This document shows positions 28,875-39,875 of a stretch of 64,000 nucleotides of DNA, piece by piece (the stretch's first letter is position 1; each line of letters starts with the position of its first letter). This DNA is from Planctomycetota bacterium. Lineage in GTDB: Bacteria; Planctomycetota; Phycisphaerae; UBA1845. Made by a program: the position numbers and the translations under genes. Below the pieces are notes generated by a model that was not told where the DNA came from, searched no databases, and saw nothing but the letters and a program-made list of their open reading frames with translations. Where the stretch lies: NCBI GenBank assembly GCA_030616775.1, contig JAUWWQ010000018.1, positions 1 to 64,000 of the forward strand. The letters run 5' to 3'.

Positions 28875-30473
28875 GTGGCGTTACTCGAGCTGGCCAGGCA
28901 AAGATTCCGCGACGATTGGACCGATGCGGACGAGACGCTGTTCCGCCAGACCGCCAAAGGTGAGATCGCCGCCTATGGCAAGGGCGACCCCGCCGACGCC
29001 GACAAGTGGGGTAAGGATCGCGTTCTCCGGGCGGACCGGATCGAATGGCTGTGCACCGATCGGGACGCGGTCAAGGAAGTTACGCGTAAGGGTGTTCGGA
29101 TCAAAGGAGCGCGCATCGAGGGGCACGTTGATCTGAGTTATGTGAAGATCGAATTCCCTTTGTGGATCGTCAATAGCGCTGTCCGGCGCGGTTTTACTAT
29201 GCAATGTTGCCATCTCCGCACGTTGTTACTGAACGGAACGCACACCGGCCCCATCGTTGCCGACGGACTCAGAGTCGAGCACGATGTCTTCATGCGGGAT
29301 GGATTCCAGTCCACCGGCGAGGTGCGCCTGCTCGGCGCGAAGATCAGCGGGACGCTTGATTGCAGGAAAGGTCAGTTCAGCAACCCGGACGGGAAGGCTC
29401 TTAACGCCGACCGCGTCGATGTGAAGGGGACCGTTTGCTTGACCGACGGATTCCAGGCCATGGGCGAGGTGCGCCTCCTGGGCGCGACGATCGGCAAGAG
29501 TCTTGACTGCGTCAAAGGCCACTTCAGCAACCCGGACGGGAAGGCCCTCAGCGCCGATGGCGTCCAGGTGGATGGCAGCGTCTTCTTGAACGACGGGTTC
29601 CAGGCCACGGGCGAGGTGCGCCTGCTCGGCGCGATGATCGGCAGGAATCTTGAATGCGACAACGGGTGCTTCAGCAATCCCAACGGGAAGGCCCTTACCG
29701 CTGCCGGCGTCGAGGTGAAGGGGTCTGTCTTCCTGCGCCAGCAATTCCGGGCAGAAGGTAAAGTCGATTTCATAGGTGCAAGCGTCAACGGGTCTTTTCT
29801 ATGGTTGATGCTTGAGTGCGCCGAACGGTGTACACTCCGTCTGGAATCCGCAAAGATCGGGACGCTGTGGGACGAAGAGGCGAGTTGGCCGGCGAAGCTC
29901 TATCTGGACGGCCTGGTCTATGACCGGCTGCACAATGACGCCCCGCTTAGCTCTGAAGCGCGATTGCGGTGGTTTCGGCGGCAAGGGTATGACAGGGACA
30001 GATTCGTCCCCCAGCCCTATGTACAACTGGCCAGAGTGCTGCAAGAGATGGGCCATGAGGCGGACGCCCGCAGGATCCTCATCGCCAAGCAAAAGGACCC
30101 CGCGCGGGTAAAAAGCTTGTCGATCCCCGGGCGCGTATGGCATCATCTGCTCGGTTCGACGTTCGGTTACGGATATCGCCCATGGCTGGCGCTCTTGGTG
30201 GCGTGGTTGCTGTATATCGCGCTGGGCACCGGTCTTTTTCAGATCGGGATTGACAAAGCCCTGTTTGCGGAGACGGAAGCGGGCACGGTGCCAGCGTTCA
30301 ACGCGTTGGTTTATTCATTGGATGCGTTCGTTTCGCTGGTTGATTTTCATCAGGCGAAATACCGGTTGCCGACCGTCTGGTGGCTGCGAGGGTATCTCTG
30401 GCTCCACATCGGCTTCGGATGGTTTCTGACGACGCTGCTGGTCGTCGGGCTGGCAGGGTTGGTGCGAAAGTGA
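28875..30473 (+). CDS. Beta-helix repeat protein with C-terminal membrane domain
   Basis: 532 residues. Residues 1-110 are a charged cytoplasmic region (DDWTDADETLFRQTAKGEIAAY). About 130-330 hold three repeats of roughly 43 residues, each with a pattern like TGEVRLLGAxIG, LDC, GxFSNPDGKAL and VxGSVFL, probably a right-handed beta-helix akin to pentapeptide proteins. QPYVQLARVLQEMGHEADARRILIAKQ is a conserved link to a membrane domain (GYGYRPWLALLVAWLLYIALG, LHIGFGWFLTTLLVVGL) with two or three helices. Similar proteins are annotated as pentapeptide-repeat or channel-like; none has a proven role. It starts with GTG. A truncated paralogue lies at 28101-28471. Confidence 0.65.
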   Translation: MALLELARQRFRDDWTDADETLFRQTAKGEIAAYGKGDPADADKWGKDRVLRADRIEWLCTDRDAVKEVTRKGVRIKGARIEGHVDLSYVKIEFPLWIVNSAVRRGFTMQCCHLRTLLLNGTHTGPIVADGLRVEHDVFMRDGFQSTGEVRLLGAKISGTLDCRKGQFSNPDGKALNADRVDVKGTVCLTDGFQAMGEVRLLGATIGKSLDCVKGHFSNPDGKALSADGVQVDGSVFLNDGFQATGEVRLLGAMIGRNLECDNGCFSNPNGKALTAAGVEVKGSVFLRQQFRAEGKVDFIGASVNGSFLWLMLECAERCTLRLESAKIGTLWDEEASWPAKLYLDGLVYDRLHNDAPLSSEARLRWFRRQGYDRDRFVPQPYVQLARVLQEMGHEADARRILIAKQKDPARVKSLSIPGRVWHHLLGSTFGYGYRPWLALLVAWLLYIALGTGLFQIGIDKALFAETEAGTVPAFNALVYSLDAFVSLVDFHQAKYRLPTVWWLRGYLWLHIGFGWFLTTLLVVGLAGLVRK

Positions 30474-30706
30474 TGGTACGCCGAACCGGAGACGCAGCAG
30501 GAGATGATTCTGGACAAACTGAACCTAAAGCTGCCGATACAGCCACCACCGCGGATTCGAAGCGGAGAGGTCCTCATGCCGAAAGCGTAGAAGTGTTCAT
30601 GCCGCCGGATCCACCAATGTCATTTGGTAGTACAGACCTGGGGATCAAAGCCGCCTTGCCTTCCCCGCCAACGCAGTTCGACGCTCGAATCTGCGAAGGT
30701 TGGGCT

Positions 30707-30822
30707 ATGAGTGATCTCTGTTTTTGAGTAGCGGTTTGTTCCGCCGCGCCAGGCTTGCACCCGTGCGACATACTACGGCCGGCACAGGGGCTGGCCGTTA
30801 CACAAAAAACGAGGATGTTCTA
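30707..30822. repeat. 116-base inverted-repeat element (REP/MITE-like), copy 1
   Basis: It aligns without gaps to 33661-33776 at roughly 87-89% identity. The ends are imperfect inverted repeats: TTTTTGAGTAGCGG near the left and the reverse of the right end TTTTTTGTGTAACGG. The middle has a GGCCGGC...GCTGGCC hairpin flanked by a GTAG-type tetranucleotide on the minus strand (CTAC at 30772-30775). There is no coding capacity. It may be a non-autonomous element served by a RAYT. Confidence 0.65.
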
Positions 30823-30923
30823 AGGTCGCGCACAGGCTCCGGATTCCGTCGGAGGTATCAACGCGTCACGATCCGGTGTCGGACCACACGGAGCTTATTG
30901 CACGGGTCCCCCGCCCTTTGCTG

Positions 30924-32174
30924 TCACACCCAGCCGCGGATCTTACACGCCTCGGCTACCCGGGCGACTGCAATCATATATGCCACCAGACGGTTGTGTG
31001 CTTTGGCCTTCTTCGACATCTCGTGAACCACCCCAAAGGCCTCGGTCATCTTGCGGTCCAACTGCTGATATGCGTCCTGGAGCGTCCAGTAATAGTTGTA
31101 AGTATTCTGAACCTGCTCGAAGTAGGAAACGGTCACACCACCGGCGTTAGCCAAGAGGTCGGGTATGACATACACGCCCCTGTCGAACAGAATCCTGTCC
31201 GCCTCGGGCGTGGTGGGCCCGTTGGCCAGTTCGCACGAGATCTTGGCCTTGATGTTGCCGGCGTTCTTGGCGGTAATCACGCCTTCTAAGGCGGACGGGT
31301 ACAGCACGTCGCACTCGATCTCGAGCAGCTCCTCATTGGAGATCGGCTTTGAGCCCGGGAAGTCCAGCACCGACCCGGTTTCCAGCTTGTGCCTGACCAG
31401 GGCGGCCGGGTCCATGCCGCCTTTGTTCATCACACCGCCGCGCGAGTCGCTGGCAGCGATTAGCGTCCCGGTGCCGAGAATCTCCGGATGTAGCGTGGCC
31501 GCGAACTGGCCGGCGTTGCCGAAGCCCTGAATCACATACGTCGTCTTGGCCAGATCGATGTTCAGAACCTTGCCCGCCTCGCGTACGCAGTACACGCCGC
31601 CTCGGGCGGTGGCATCCACACGACCCTGCGAGCCACCGACGGATAACGGTTTGCCCGTGATCATCCCGGGATGCGATTGGCCCACGAGCTTCTCATACTC
31701 GTCCATCATCCAGGCCATAATCTGAGGTGTGGTGTAGACGTCCGGGGCGGGGACATCGCGGTGTACCCCAAGCTCCCGGCCAACGGCACGAATGTAGGCT
31801 CTGGCCAGCCGCTCCTTCTCACCATCCGACATTTCCTTCGGATTGCAGGTGACGCCACCCTTGCCGCCACCCAGCGGGATGTCCACCATTGCTGTCTTCC
31901 AGGTCATCCAGGCTGCCAGCGCCCGGACGGTATCAATGGTCTCTTCGGGGTGCCAGCGCAGTCCGCCCTTGGTCGGTCCGCGGGCATCGTTATATTGCAC
32001 GCGATAGCCCTGGAAGATTCGCGTCGTGCCACTGTCCATCCTCACGGGGATCGTGAAGCGGTACTCGCGCATCGGCCAGCGGAGCAACTCGTGCGTCGCG
32101 GCATCGAGCCCCAGCCTCTCAGCGGCTTCATCCAATTGTTGTTGTGCAATCGAAAAGGGGTTCAGTCTTGTCAT
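30924..32174 (-). CDS. gdhA: Glutamate dehydrogenase
   Basis: Interconverts glutamate and 2-oxoglutarate plus ammonia using NAD(P). 416 residues, the short hexameric class. The substrate region contains KGGLRWHPE, AAWMTWKTAMVDIPLGGGKGG (catalytic Lys) and the dinucleotide fold starts at YVIQGFGNAGQF. CELANGPTTPEAD and IPDLLANAGGVTVSYFE are family blocks. NAD versus NADP preference cannot be read with confidence; the fingerprint GFGNAG followed later by an acidic residue is more like NAD enzymes. It stands alone. Confidence 0.94.
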   Translation of the reverse strand: MTRLNPFSIAQQQLDEAAERLGLDAATHELLRWPMREYRFTIPVRMDSGTTRIFQGYRVQYNDARGPTKGGLRWHPEETIDTVRALAAWMTWKTAMVDIPLGGGKGGVTCNPKEMSDGEKERLARAYIRAVGRELGVHRDVPAPDVYTTPQIMAWMMDEYEKLVGQSHPGMITGKPLSVGGSQGRVDATARGGVYCVREAGKVLNIDLAKTTYVIQGFGNAGQFAATLHPEILGTGTLIAASDSRGGVMNKGGMDPAALVRHKLETGSVLDFPGSKPISNEELLEIECDVLYPSALEGVITAKNAGNIKAKISCELANGPTTPEADRILFDRGVYVIPDLLANAGGVTVSYFEQVQNTYNYYWTLQDAYQQLDRKMTEAFGVVHEMSKKAKAHNRLVAYMIAVARVAEACKIRGWV

Positions 32175-32690
32175 CTCGGAGACTCCTTGACTAAAGCTCT
32201 CTCGTCACCAGAGGTCGACGAGGCTTGGCATCCCAGGTCGGCTCGAACATCTGCCCGCTATGATGTCAGCTCGCATTGTGCTGCCGGGTGTGCGTCTGCC
32301 CGGTTTCTGGCGAACCCCGCCATGCTCGTCTAAACACGTCCGGCCCGGCTAGTCAGATCGCAGGGATGCACGAAGATGCCACAGCATACCGTGCGGGCAA
32401 GCGGCGTGCCAAAGCCGCCTCTCTTACCCCCAATCCCCGCCACAAAACCCCCATTCTAGCAGAGAAACCATGCCTTGGCGAGATGTGCGCGTCCCGGTGC
32501 TGCTCCTGTCACGCAACCTGTGTGAGCGACTATGTCAATGAGCAGGTTATCAGCGGCGGCAGGACGGAATTGGCCAAGTGTGCTGTCTATTGGGGCGCCG
32601 CCGCCGTTGACTTGGCTGATTAAAGCGCAGCCAACGGGAAGTGGCACCATCGGCGTACCCGGCATTTGCGGATTCGCATACCATAAGGCC
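32175..32690. other. Intergenic region between gdhA and recO
   Basis: About 515 bases with the gdhA promoter on the minus strand and the recO promoter on the plus strand. A frame from 32532 runs into recO but its first 53 codons look non-coding. No RNA gene or repeat is recognised. Confidence 0.4.
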
Positions 32691-33443
32691 ATGCCGGCCG
32701 TTCGAGATGATGCTGTTGTTCTCAGTCGGCTCGACTATTCCGAGACCTCGCAGGTGATCGTTCTGTTCACGCGGGACCACGGCAAGGTGCGGGCTATTGC
32801 CAAGGGCATCAGGCGGGGCACGAAGACGCGATTCGCCGCAGGCATCGATCTACTCGAGGTCGGGCAGGTCGTTCTCAGCAGCCGGCAGGAACGCACGGCC
32901 AACCTGGCGACCGTGATCGAGTGGAAGCAGACGCTCAGCGTGTCGGGCCTCCGCGAGAAGCTCTCAAGAATCCAGGGAGCCGAGTACCTGGCGGAGATCA
33001 CGGGGCACCTGATCGAAGTCTGGGACCCACATGTGGAGCTGTACGACGCGCTTATCTCGACGCTGGTCTCCCTTTCGGAAGCGGCTGACCCGCTGGGGCC
33101 GGTTGTCGCCTATCAGCTTCGGCTGCTTGAATCGATCGGCTCGATCCCCAGGTTGGACACATGCGTACTCTGTGGCCGGGAGACCGACCTGACCCACTTC
33201 TCCTCGCTTGAAGGGGGTATGATCTGTCGGAATTGCGAACCGGGACAGGTTGAGAAGTGGGAGTTATCCCCGTCCACACTTCGGATTCTGCGCGCTCACA
33301 GAAGGGGCCGACCCGGATCCATCTCAGGATCGCTTGCCGGTGCCTTTGGCGTGCTCAATTACCACATCGCCCACCTTATGGGCCGCGAACCTCTGCTGGC
33401 TGCCAGACTCCTGCCCACCGCCCAGCGCCGAATCGTGGAGTGA
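32691..33443 (+). CDS. recO: DNA repair protein RecO
   Basis: Helps RecR load RecA on gaps covered by SSB in the RecFOR pathway. 250 residues. The N-terminal OB-fold has AVVLSRLDYSETSQVIVLFTRDHGKVRAIAKG, the standard RecO start. The helical middle is followed by a zinc finger CVLCGRETDLTHFSS ... CRNC. ATG 32691 is chosen since the family begins within a few residues of this point. RecF is not found near dnaN, so RecO here may work with RecR alone or with a distant RecF. Confidence 0.9.
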   Translation: MPAVRDDAVVLSRLDYSETSQVIVLFTRDHGKVRAIAKGIRRGTKTRFAAGIDLLEVGQVVLSSRQERTANLATVIEWKQTLSVSGLREKLSRIQGAEYLAEITGHLIEVWDPHVELYDALISTLVSLSEAADPLGPVVAYQLRLLESIGSIPRLDTCVLCGRETDLTHFSSLEGGMICRNCEPGQVEKWELSPSTLRILRAHRRGRPGSISGSLAGAFGVLNYHIAHLMGREPLLAARLLPTAQRRIVE

Positions 33444-34113
33444 TGTGCCCGGTGAGTCTCGGCTCGCACCTTCCGCGTACATCAAGCGCCAGCGTCGTCG
33501 CTCTCGTTGGCTCCCGGACGAACAAGACAGTTGAACTCCGCTGGCCGACTCGTAACTCGGCGCGCGTGATGGCCTATGTTCAACCCCTGAGCACGATCGC
33601 CGACATAATGAAGGTGGCTGCCCATCCGATTTCAGGTGGTGCAGCGGCCGTTTGCATGTTTAGAGCGATCTTTGTTTTTGCGTAGCGGTTTGTTCCTCCG
33701 CACCAGGCTTGCTCACGTGCGACAGACTACGGCCGGCACAGGGGCCGGCCACTACACAAAAAATGAGGATGCTCTAGCTCGATGTGTTGTGGCCCACAGC
33801 GGGTTTGGTCTCACGCACAAGTAAAGCCAAACGCACTTTTTCGTCGGGGGAGCGCAATTCCCGGGAGCCACGGAGAACCCGAGCCTGCGGACAACAGGCG
33901 GACTGTCCTTCGGACCCGGGTTTGACGCAACGACGCGGCAAGTTACCATGCGCTGAGATACGACGGTTTGGCGTGGTCGTGTTTGAGAGGATGATGATGA
34001 CACCAGCGAGGTGGCCGGTTGAGGACTCCGTTCGTGATTCGGTGTGTAGTGCCCGGAGGACTGCTCACCGCACGTGCCCGGAATCCGGCCTGTGCGATAG
34101 TCGAGATGCTGCC
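33444..34113. other. Intergenic region holding an inverted-repeat element; no gene seen
   Basis: Apart from the repeat at 33661-33776 I see only weak hairpins, such as GTCC(TT)CGGAC near 33910. Frames here are shadows without start signals. The minus-strand gene at 34114 ends at its edge. Confidence 0.4.
33661..33776. repeat. 116-base inverted-repeat element (REP/MITE-like), copy 2
   Basis: The element begins TAGAGCGATCTTTG and, on the opposite strand, begins TAGAGCATCCTC, so the ends are inverted repeats. They match at TAGAGC and again at TTTTTGCGTAGCGG / TTTTTGTGTAGTGG. The centre has GGCCGGCACAGGGGCCGGCC, a strong hairpin, with CTAC and CACTAC on either side (GTAG on the complement). It matches copy 1 without gaps. 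Confidence 0.7.
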
Positions 34114-34671
34114 TCAGATCAGCTCGTGGTCGGCAGCATACCCAGTGGCCGCGTCAAGCCCCTGCGTGAAAAACAGGTCAATCCACGCTACCAGCGTGGC
34201 TCGCCTCGGGATTCGGCTCTTCAACCTCCCGAAGAACTCCCAGTCCACAGGCCAGGGGACCACGGTCTGCTCATGCGACACCGTATCGCGTCGGATCTCC
34301 TTTTCCCAAGCTTCCTGGATCCGCGACAGATCCCTTGCGGCCTCGGCGCTTCCGAAAGCCATCAGTTCCGAGAGGACCTCGGTTGCGGCGTTGGGGAAGG
34401 GTCTTCCGTCGACGTCCCAGACGCTCCCGTGGATGGCGATATCAACTGCGCGGGTTCGCAAGAGGTGGCTGACTGCAGCCTGATCGGGTGTGCAGGCAGT
34501 TTTGGCGACATCCAGGTGATAGTCCATCGGCCCCTCCTCCAAATGCCTGCGTCCCGTCACAAGGCACGTTGCCGGGTGGACGAGCTGGGCGAGCTGTAAG
34601 TTGTTAAGCGCGAGGTGCGTTTTTAGTTCTACATGAAACTGTTCTGGAAGCTCGGTTATGCTTACCTCCAC
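34114..34671 (-). CDS. Conserved-looking hypothetical protein
   Basis: 185 residues, starting with GTG preceded by GAGGAGACGCAAAC, a good ribosome-binding site. It starts MEVSITELPEQFHVELKTHL. No signal peptide, membrane segment or metal motif is evident. The last third has Trp-rich WPVDWEFFGRLKSR and ends in AADHELI. Residues 40-55 contain TGRRHLEEGPMDYHLDVAKT. I do not recognise a family. Divergent from the ppdK gene. Confidence 0.5.
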   Translation of the reverse strand: MEVSITELPEQFHVELKTHLALNNLQLAQLVHPATCLVTGRRHLEEGPMDYHLDVAKTACTPDQAAVSHLLRTRAVDIAIHGSVWDVDGRPFPNAATEVLSELMAFGSAEAARDLSRIQEAWEKEIRRDTVSHEQTVVPWPVDWEFFGRLKSRIPRRATLVAWIDLFFTQGLDAATGYAADHELI

Positions 34672-34864
34672 GTTTGCGTCTCCTCAACTCTTCGGCGCGC
34701 CCCCTTGGTATCGGTGTTTTGGGTGGGCACTTGTATCATATCGGGAATCTAGTCCAGGACGTTAACGAAGTCAAGACGGTAGACGATTTTTTTGGAGACA
34801 AAGTGCAAGAAGTGCGGCTATTCGGACGCTAGGCTGATGCTCGGCTATAACGAGGTTCATAGCG

Positions 34865-37867
<3,003 letters not shown>

Positions 37868-37936
37868 CCTTAAGACGAGAGGTAAACACCTACCCCCAAG
37901 CGTGAGAATTAGCGGCGCCAATGGCGCCATTGCAAT

Positions 37937-38767
37937 TCACTGTGCGTTTCGCTCGGTAGCGGGCAGCGCGAGGGTAAACGTCGTGCCCGTATTGGCTTCG
38001 CTGGTCACGGAGATTGTGCCGCCGTTCTCCTCGGTCAGGTCACGGCACAGGGCCAGCCCAAGCCCGGCGCAGCGGTTGCGGCCTCCACGTTCCGCCGCTT
38101 TGGAGCTGTGAAGCGGGTCGAAAACGTGGGGGAGCCGATCGGGTGGGATGGCTGCACCGGTATTCCGTACCGCTATAAGCACCCTCTGTCCCTCACCTTT
38201 CGCAGAGACGGTCAAACGCCCTGAGTGTACGGATGCCATCGCCTCTCGGGCGTTGAGAAACAGGTTGAAGAAAACCTGTTTGAGCTGGAGTGCATCGGCC
38301 CAGACGGTGATCGACTCCTCCACGTCGATCGAAAACCGGATTCCGTCCTTGGACAGGTCACGGCATAAGCTGGCGGTTGCATCCTGAGCCATGGCCCGCA
38401 CGGAAACCAGCTCCCGTTTAGGCGGCCTGGCCGCACTGATCTCCAGCACACGCTCCGACATCGCGACTAAGACTTCCACGTTCCTTATTGTGACGGTGAG
38501 CGCCTTTCTGTGCAGTTCGACGTCGTTCGCCTCCAACGCGGCCTTGGCGTAGGAGAGAATCGGGGTTAGCCAGTTGTTGACTTCGTGGACCATCGTCGCC
38601 GCCGCCGTCCCGAGGCTGGCAAGTTGCTGAGCCTGTCGAACCTGAACCTTAAGCAGATCAAACTGCGCTTGCAGCTTGGCGAGCTGCGTTTCGATCGTCG
38701 GGCTTGAGTCGAGCGGTGGTATTAAACTGTCTGATGGACACGTGCGAATAGCAGGCCGTTTGCCCAT
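37937..38767 (-). CDS. Soluble sensor histidine kinase
   Basis: 276 residues. A short coiled coil (IETQLAKLQAQFDLLKVQVRQAQQ) leads into a dimerisation domain with MVHEVNNWLTPILSY, the H-box with phospho-His at about residue 61. The ATPase has N-box FFNLFLNAREAM, G1-like VRNTGAAIPPDRL and G2-like AGLGLALCRDL. There is no sensor or membrane domain, so input probably comes from a partner protein. It is divergent from a small conserved gene. The H-box resembles NtrB/AtoS types; its response regulator is not adjacent. Confidence 0.85.
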   Translation of the reverse strand: MGKRPAIRTCPSDSLIPPLDSSPTIETQLAKLQAQFDLLKVQVRQAQQLASLGTAAATMVHEVNNWLTPILSYAKAALEANDVELHRKALTVTIRNVEVLVAMSERVLEISAARPPKRELVSVRAMAQDATASLCRDLSKDGIRFSIDVEESITVWADALQLKQVFFNLFLNAREAMASVHSGRLTVSAKGEGQRVLIAVRNTGAAIPPDRLPHVFDPLHSSKAAERGGRNRCAGLGLALCRDLTEENGGTISVTSEANTGTTFTLALPATERNAQ

Positions 38768-38861
38768 TTGGGTAGCGCTCCTGATTATGCTATGGTTGAT
38801 GACTTACAGACCGGGGATATCGGCAGCGACGGTCGCCACTCTTGAACAGGCGCAAGCCGGC

Positions 38862-39122
38862 ATGGATACAACAGCCCAATTTGATACTGTTATTGACCTT
38901 CTTGGGCGTTTAGGTGTCGATGTACGACAGGAGCATCTGGGTGGGGCGTGTGGGGGTCTTTGCGAGGTGCACGGCCGCCGGGTGGTCTTTGTCGATCTTG
39001 ACGCAGATGCGGCTACGCGATTGGAGTGGTGTGTCCGGGCCCTGGCATCGCTTCCCGAACTCGATTCGGTCTATGTGACACCGGCCCTGCGGGACTTGAT
39101 CGAAGGTGTGCGAGATTCATGA
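38862..39122 (+). CDS. Small conserved-looking hypothetical protein
   Basis: 86 residues from ATG 38862. It opens MDTTAQFDTVIDLLGRLGVDVRQEHLGG, carries a Cys-containing turn GACGGLCEVHGRRVVFVDLDADAATRLEW, and ends in a helix YVTPALRDLIEGV. The alternation of strands and helices suggests a small alpha/beta fold. An ATG at 38787 would add 25 residues with poor protein character. It follows the kinase gene divergently. No named family is recognised. Confidence 0.55.
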   Translation: MDTTAQFDTVIDLLGRLGVDVRQEHLGGACGGLCEVHGRRVVFVDLDADAATRLEWCVRALASLPELDSVYVTPALRDLIEGVRDS

Positions 39123-39875
39123 CCCTGGCATTGGCGGGCTGCCTTTTGTGGTGCGATTGGGGATGCGCATAAAAAAGCGGCTCCCCGCCGAACCCATTGG
39201 TCTGAGCAACGCTCATCTCCCCGAAAAGCGATCGTCAGACCCCTGACTTCGGCGGGTCGCCCGCGGAGGAAAAGTGTTCCCTGGGACCTGGGAACACGCC
39301 CTAGCGTCCCCCCCATGTTGCGGTGCGTTGCGTCTAGTAGCCTCCGTTGCGTCAGGTCGTTCAGTCATATCAATAGACCATAAGGGCACGTGCCATGCCA
39401 CGCCCACGCGACGAAGGTGCTAGTCGAGGGAAGCGTTGTAACCCTATTATTTGCAAGAAGTTACGATAATCTTCTATGCCGAGCTGCGCCGCGTTTGGTG
39501 CAGCCGGTGGGTAAGAAACGAACTGGGTGGGGAGCCACTATGGGCACTATTGCCCAGCAGCGCCATCGGGCGCTGGGCGTTACGCGCGAATAGCGAGTCC
39601 GTCCAGTGGGGATGGCGTGCCCGAGGGACGGCCTTACAGGTGTGTCAGCGCGGGGAGTGCACCTCGTCCACAAGGGATGGCGCTACGTCCGGTCGGTAAT
39701 ACAACTGCGACTTTGGAATCACGTTCGCCCGATGGCCCGTGACTATATGTTCACAGGTAGATTGGAAGGCAGGCAAGTTATGTCAGGGTCGCATGTGGCT
39801 TGGGCAGTTGGTCGTTCGGCTCATTTTCATAGCAGTTGGTGCTCATCGCGGACCATCCGCTCACCAACAGCGACC
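39123..39875. other. Intergenic region with a candidate structured RNA; no convincing gene
   Basis: About 750 bases. Bases 39171-39297 contain stacked hairpins and a minus-strand terminator (listed separately). The rest contains short frames without ribosome-binding sites. A GGGATGGCG-type motif appears near 39606 and 39674. Nothing else is recognised. Confidence 0.4.
39171..39297 (-). ncRNA. Candidate structured RNA with an intrinsic terminator (minus strand)
   Basis: Read on the minus strand there are three hairpins: GTGTTCCC/GGGAACAC (39274-39297, perfect 8-base stem), GCGGG/CCCGC near 39252-39264, and GTCTGACGAT.../GTTGCTCAGAC (39200-39240, about ten pairs with a bulge). They are followed by CGGC-GGGGA-GCCG-C-TTTTTT at 39171-39190, a compact terminator with a good T-run. 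No minus-strand protein gene precedes the terminator, so an independent small RNA is the simplest reading. No known family is recognised, and no promoter match is clear. Confidence 0.35.

Noticed and set aside
37913-37927. GGCGCC-AAT-GGCGCC palindrome as terminator between ppdK and the kinase gene
   Set aside because: Position fits convergent genes, but there is no T-run on either strand; too weak to list.
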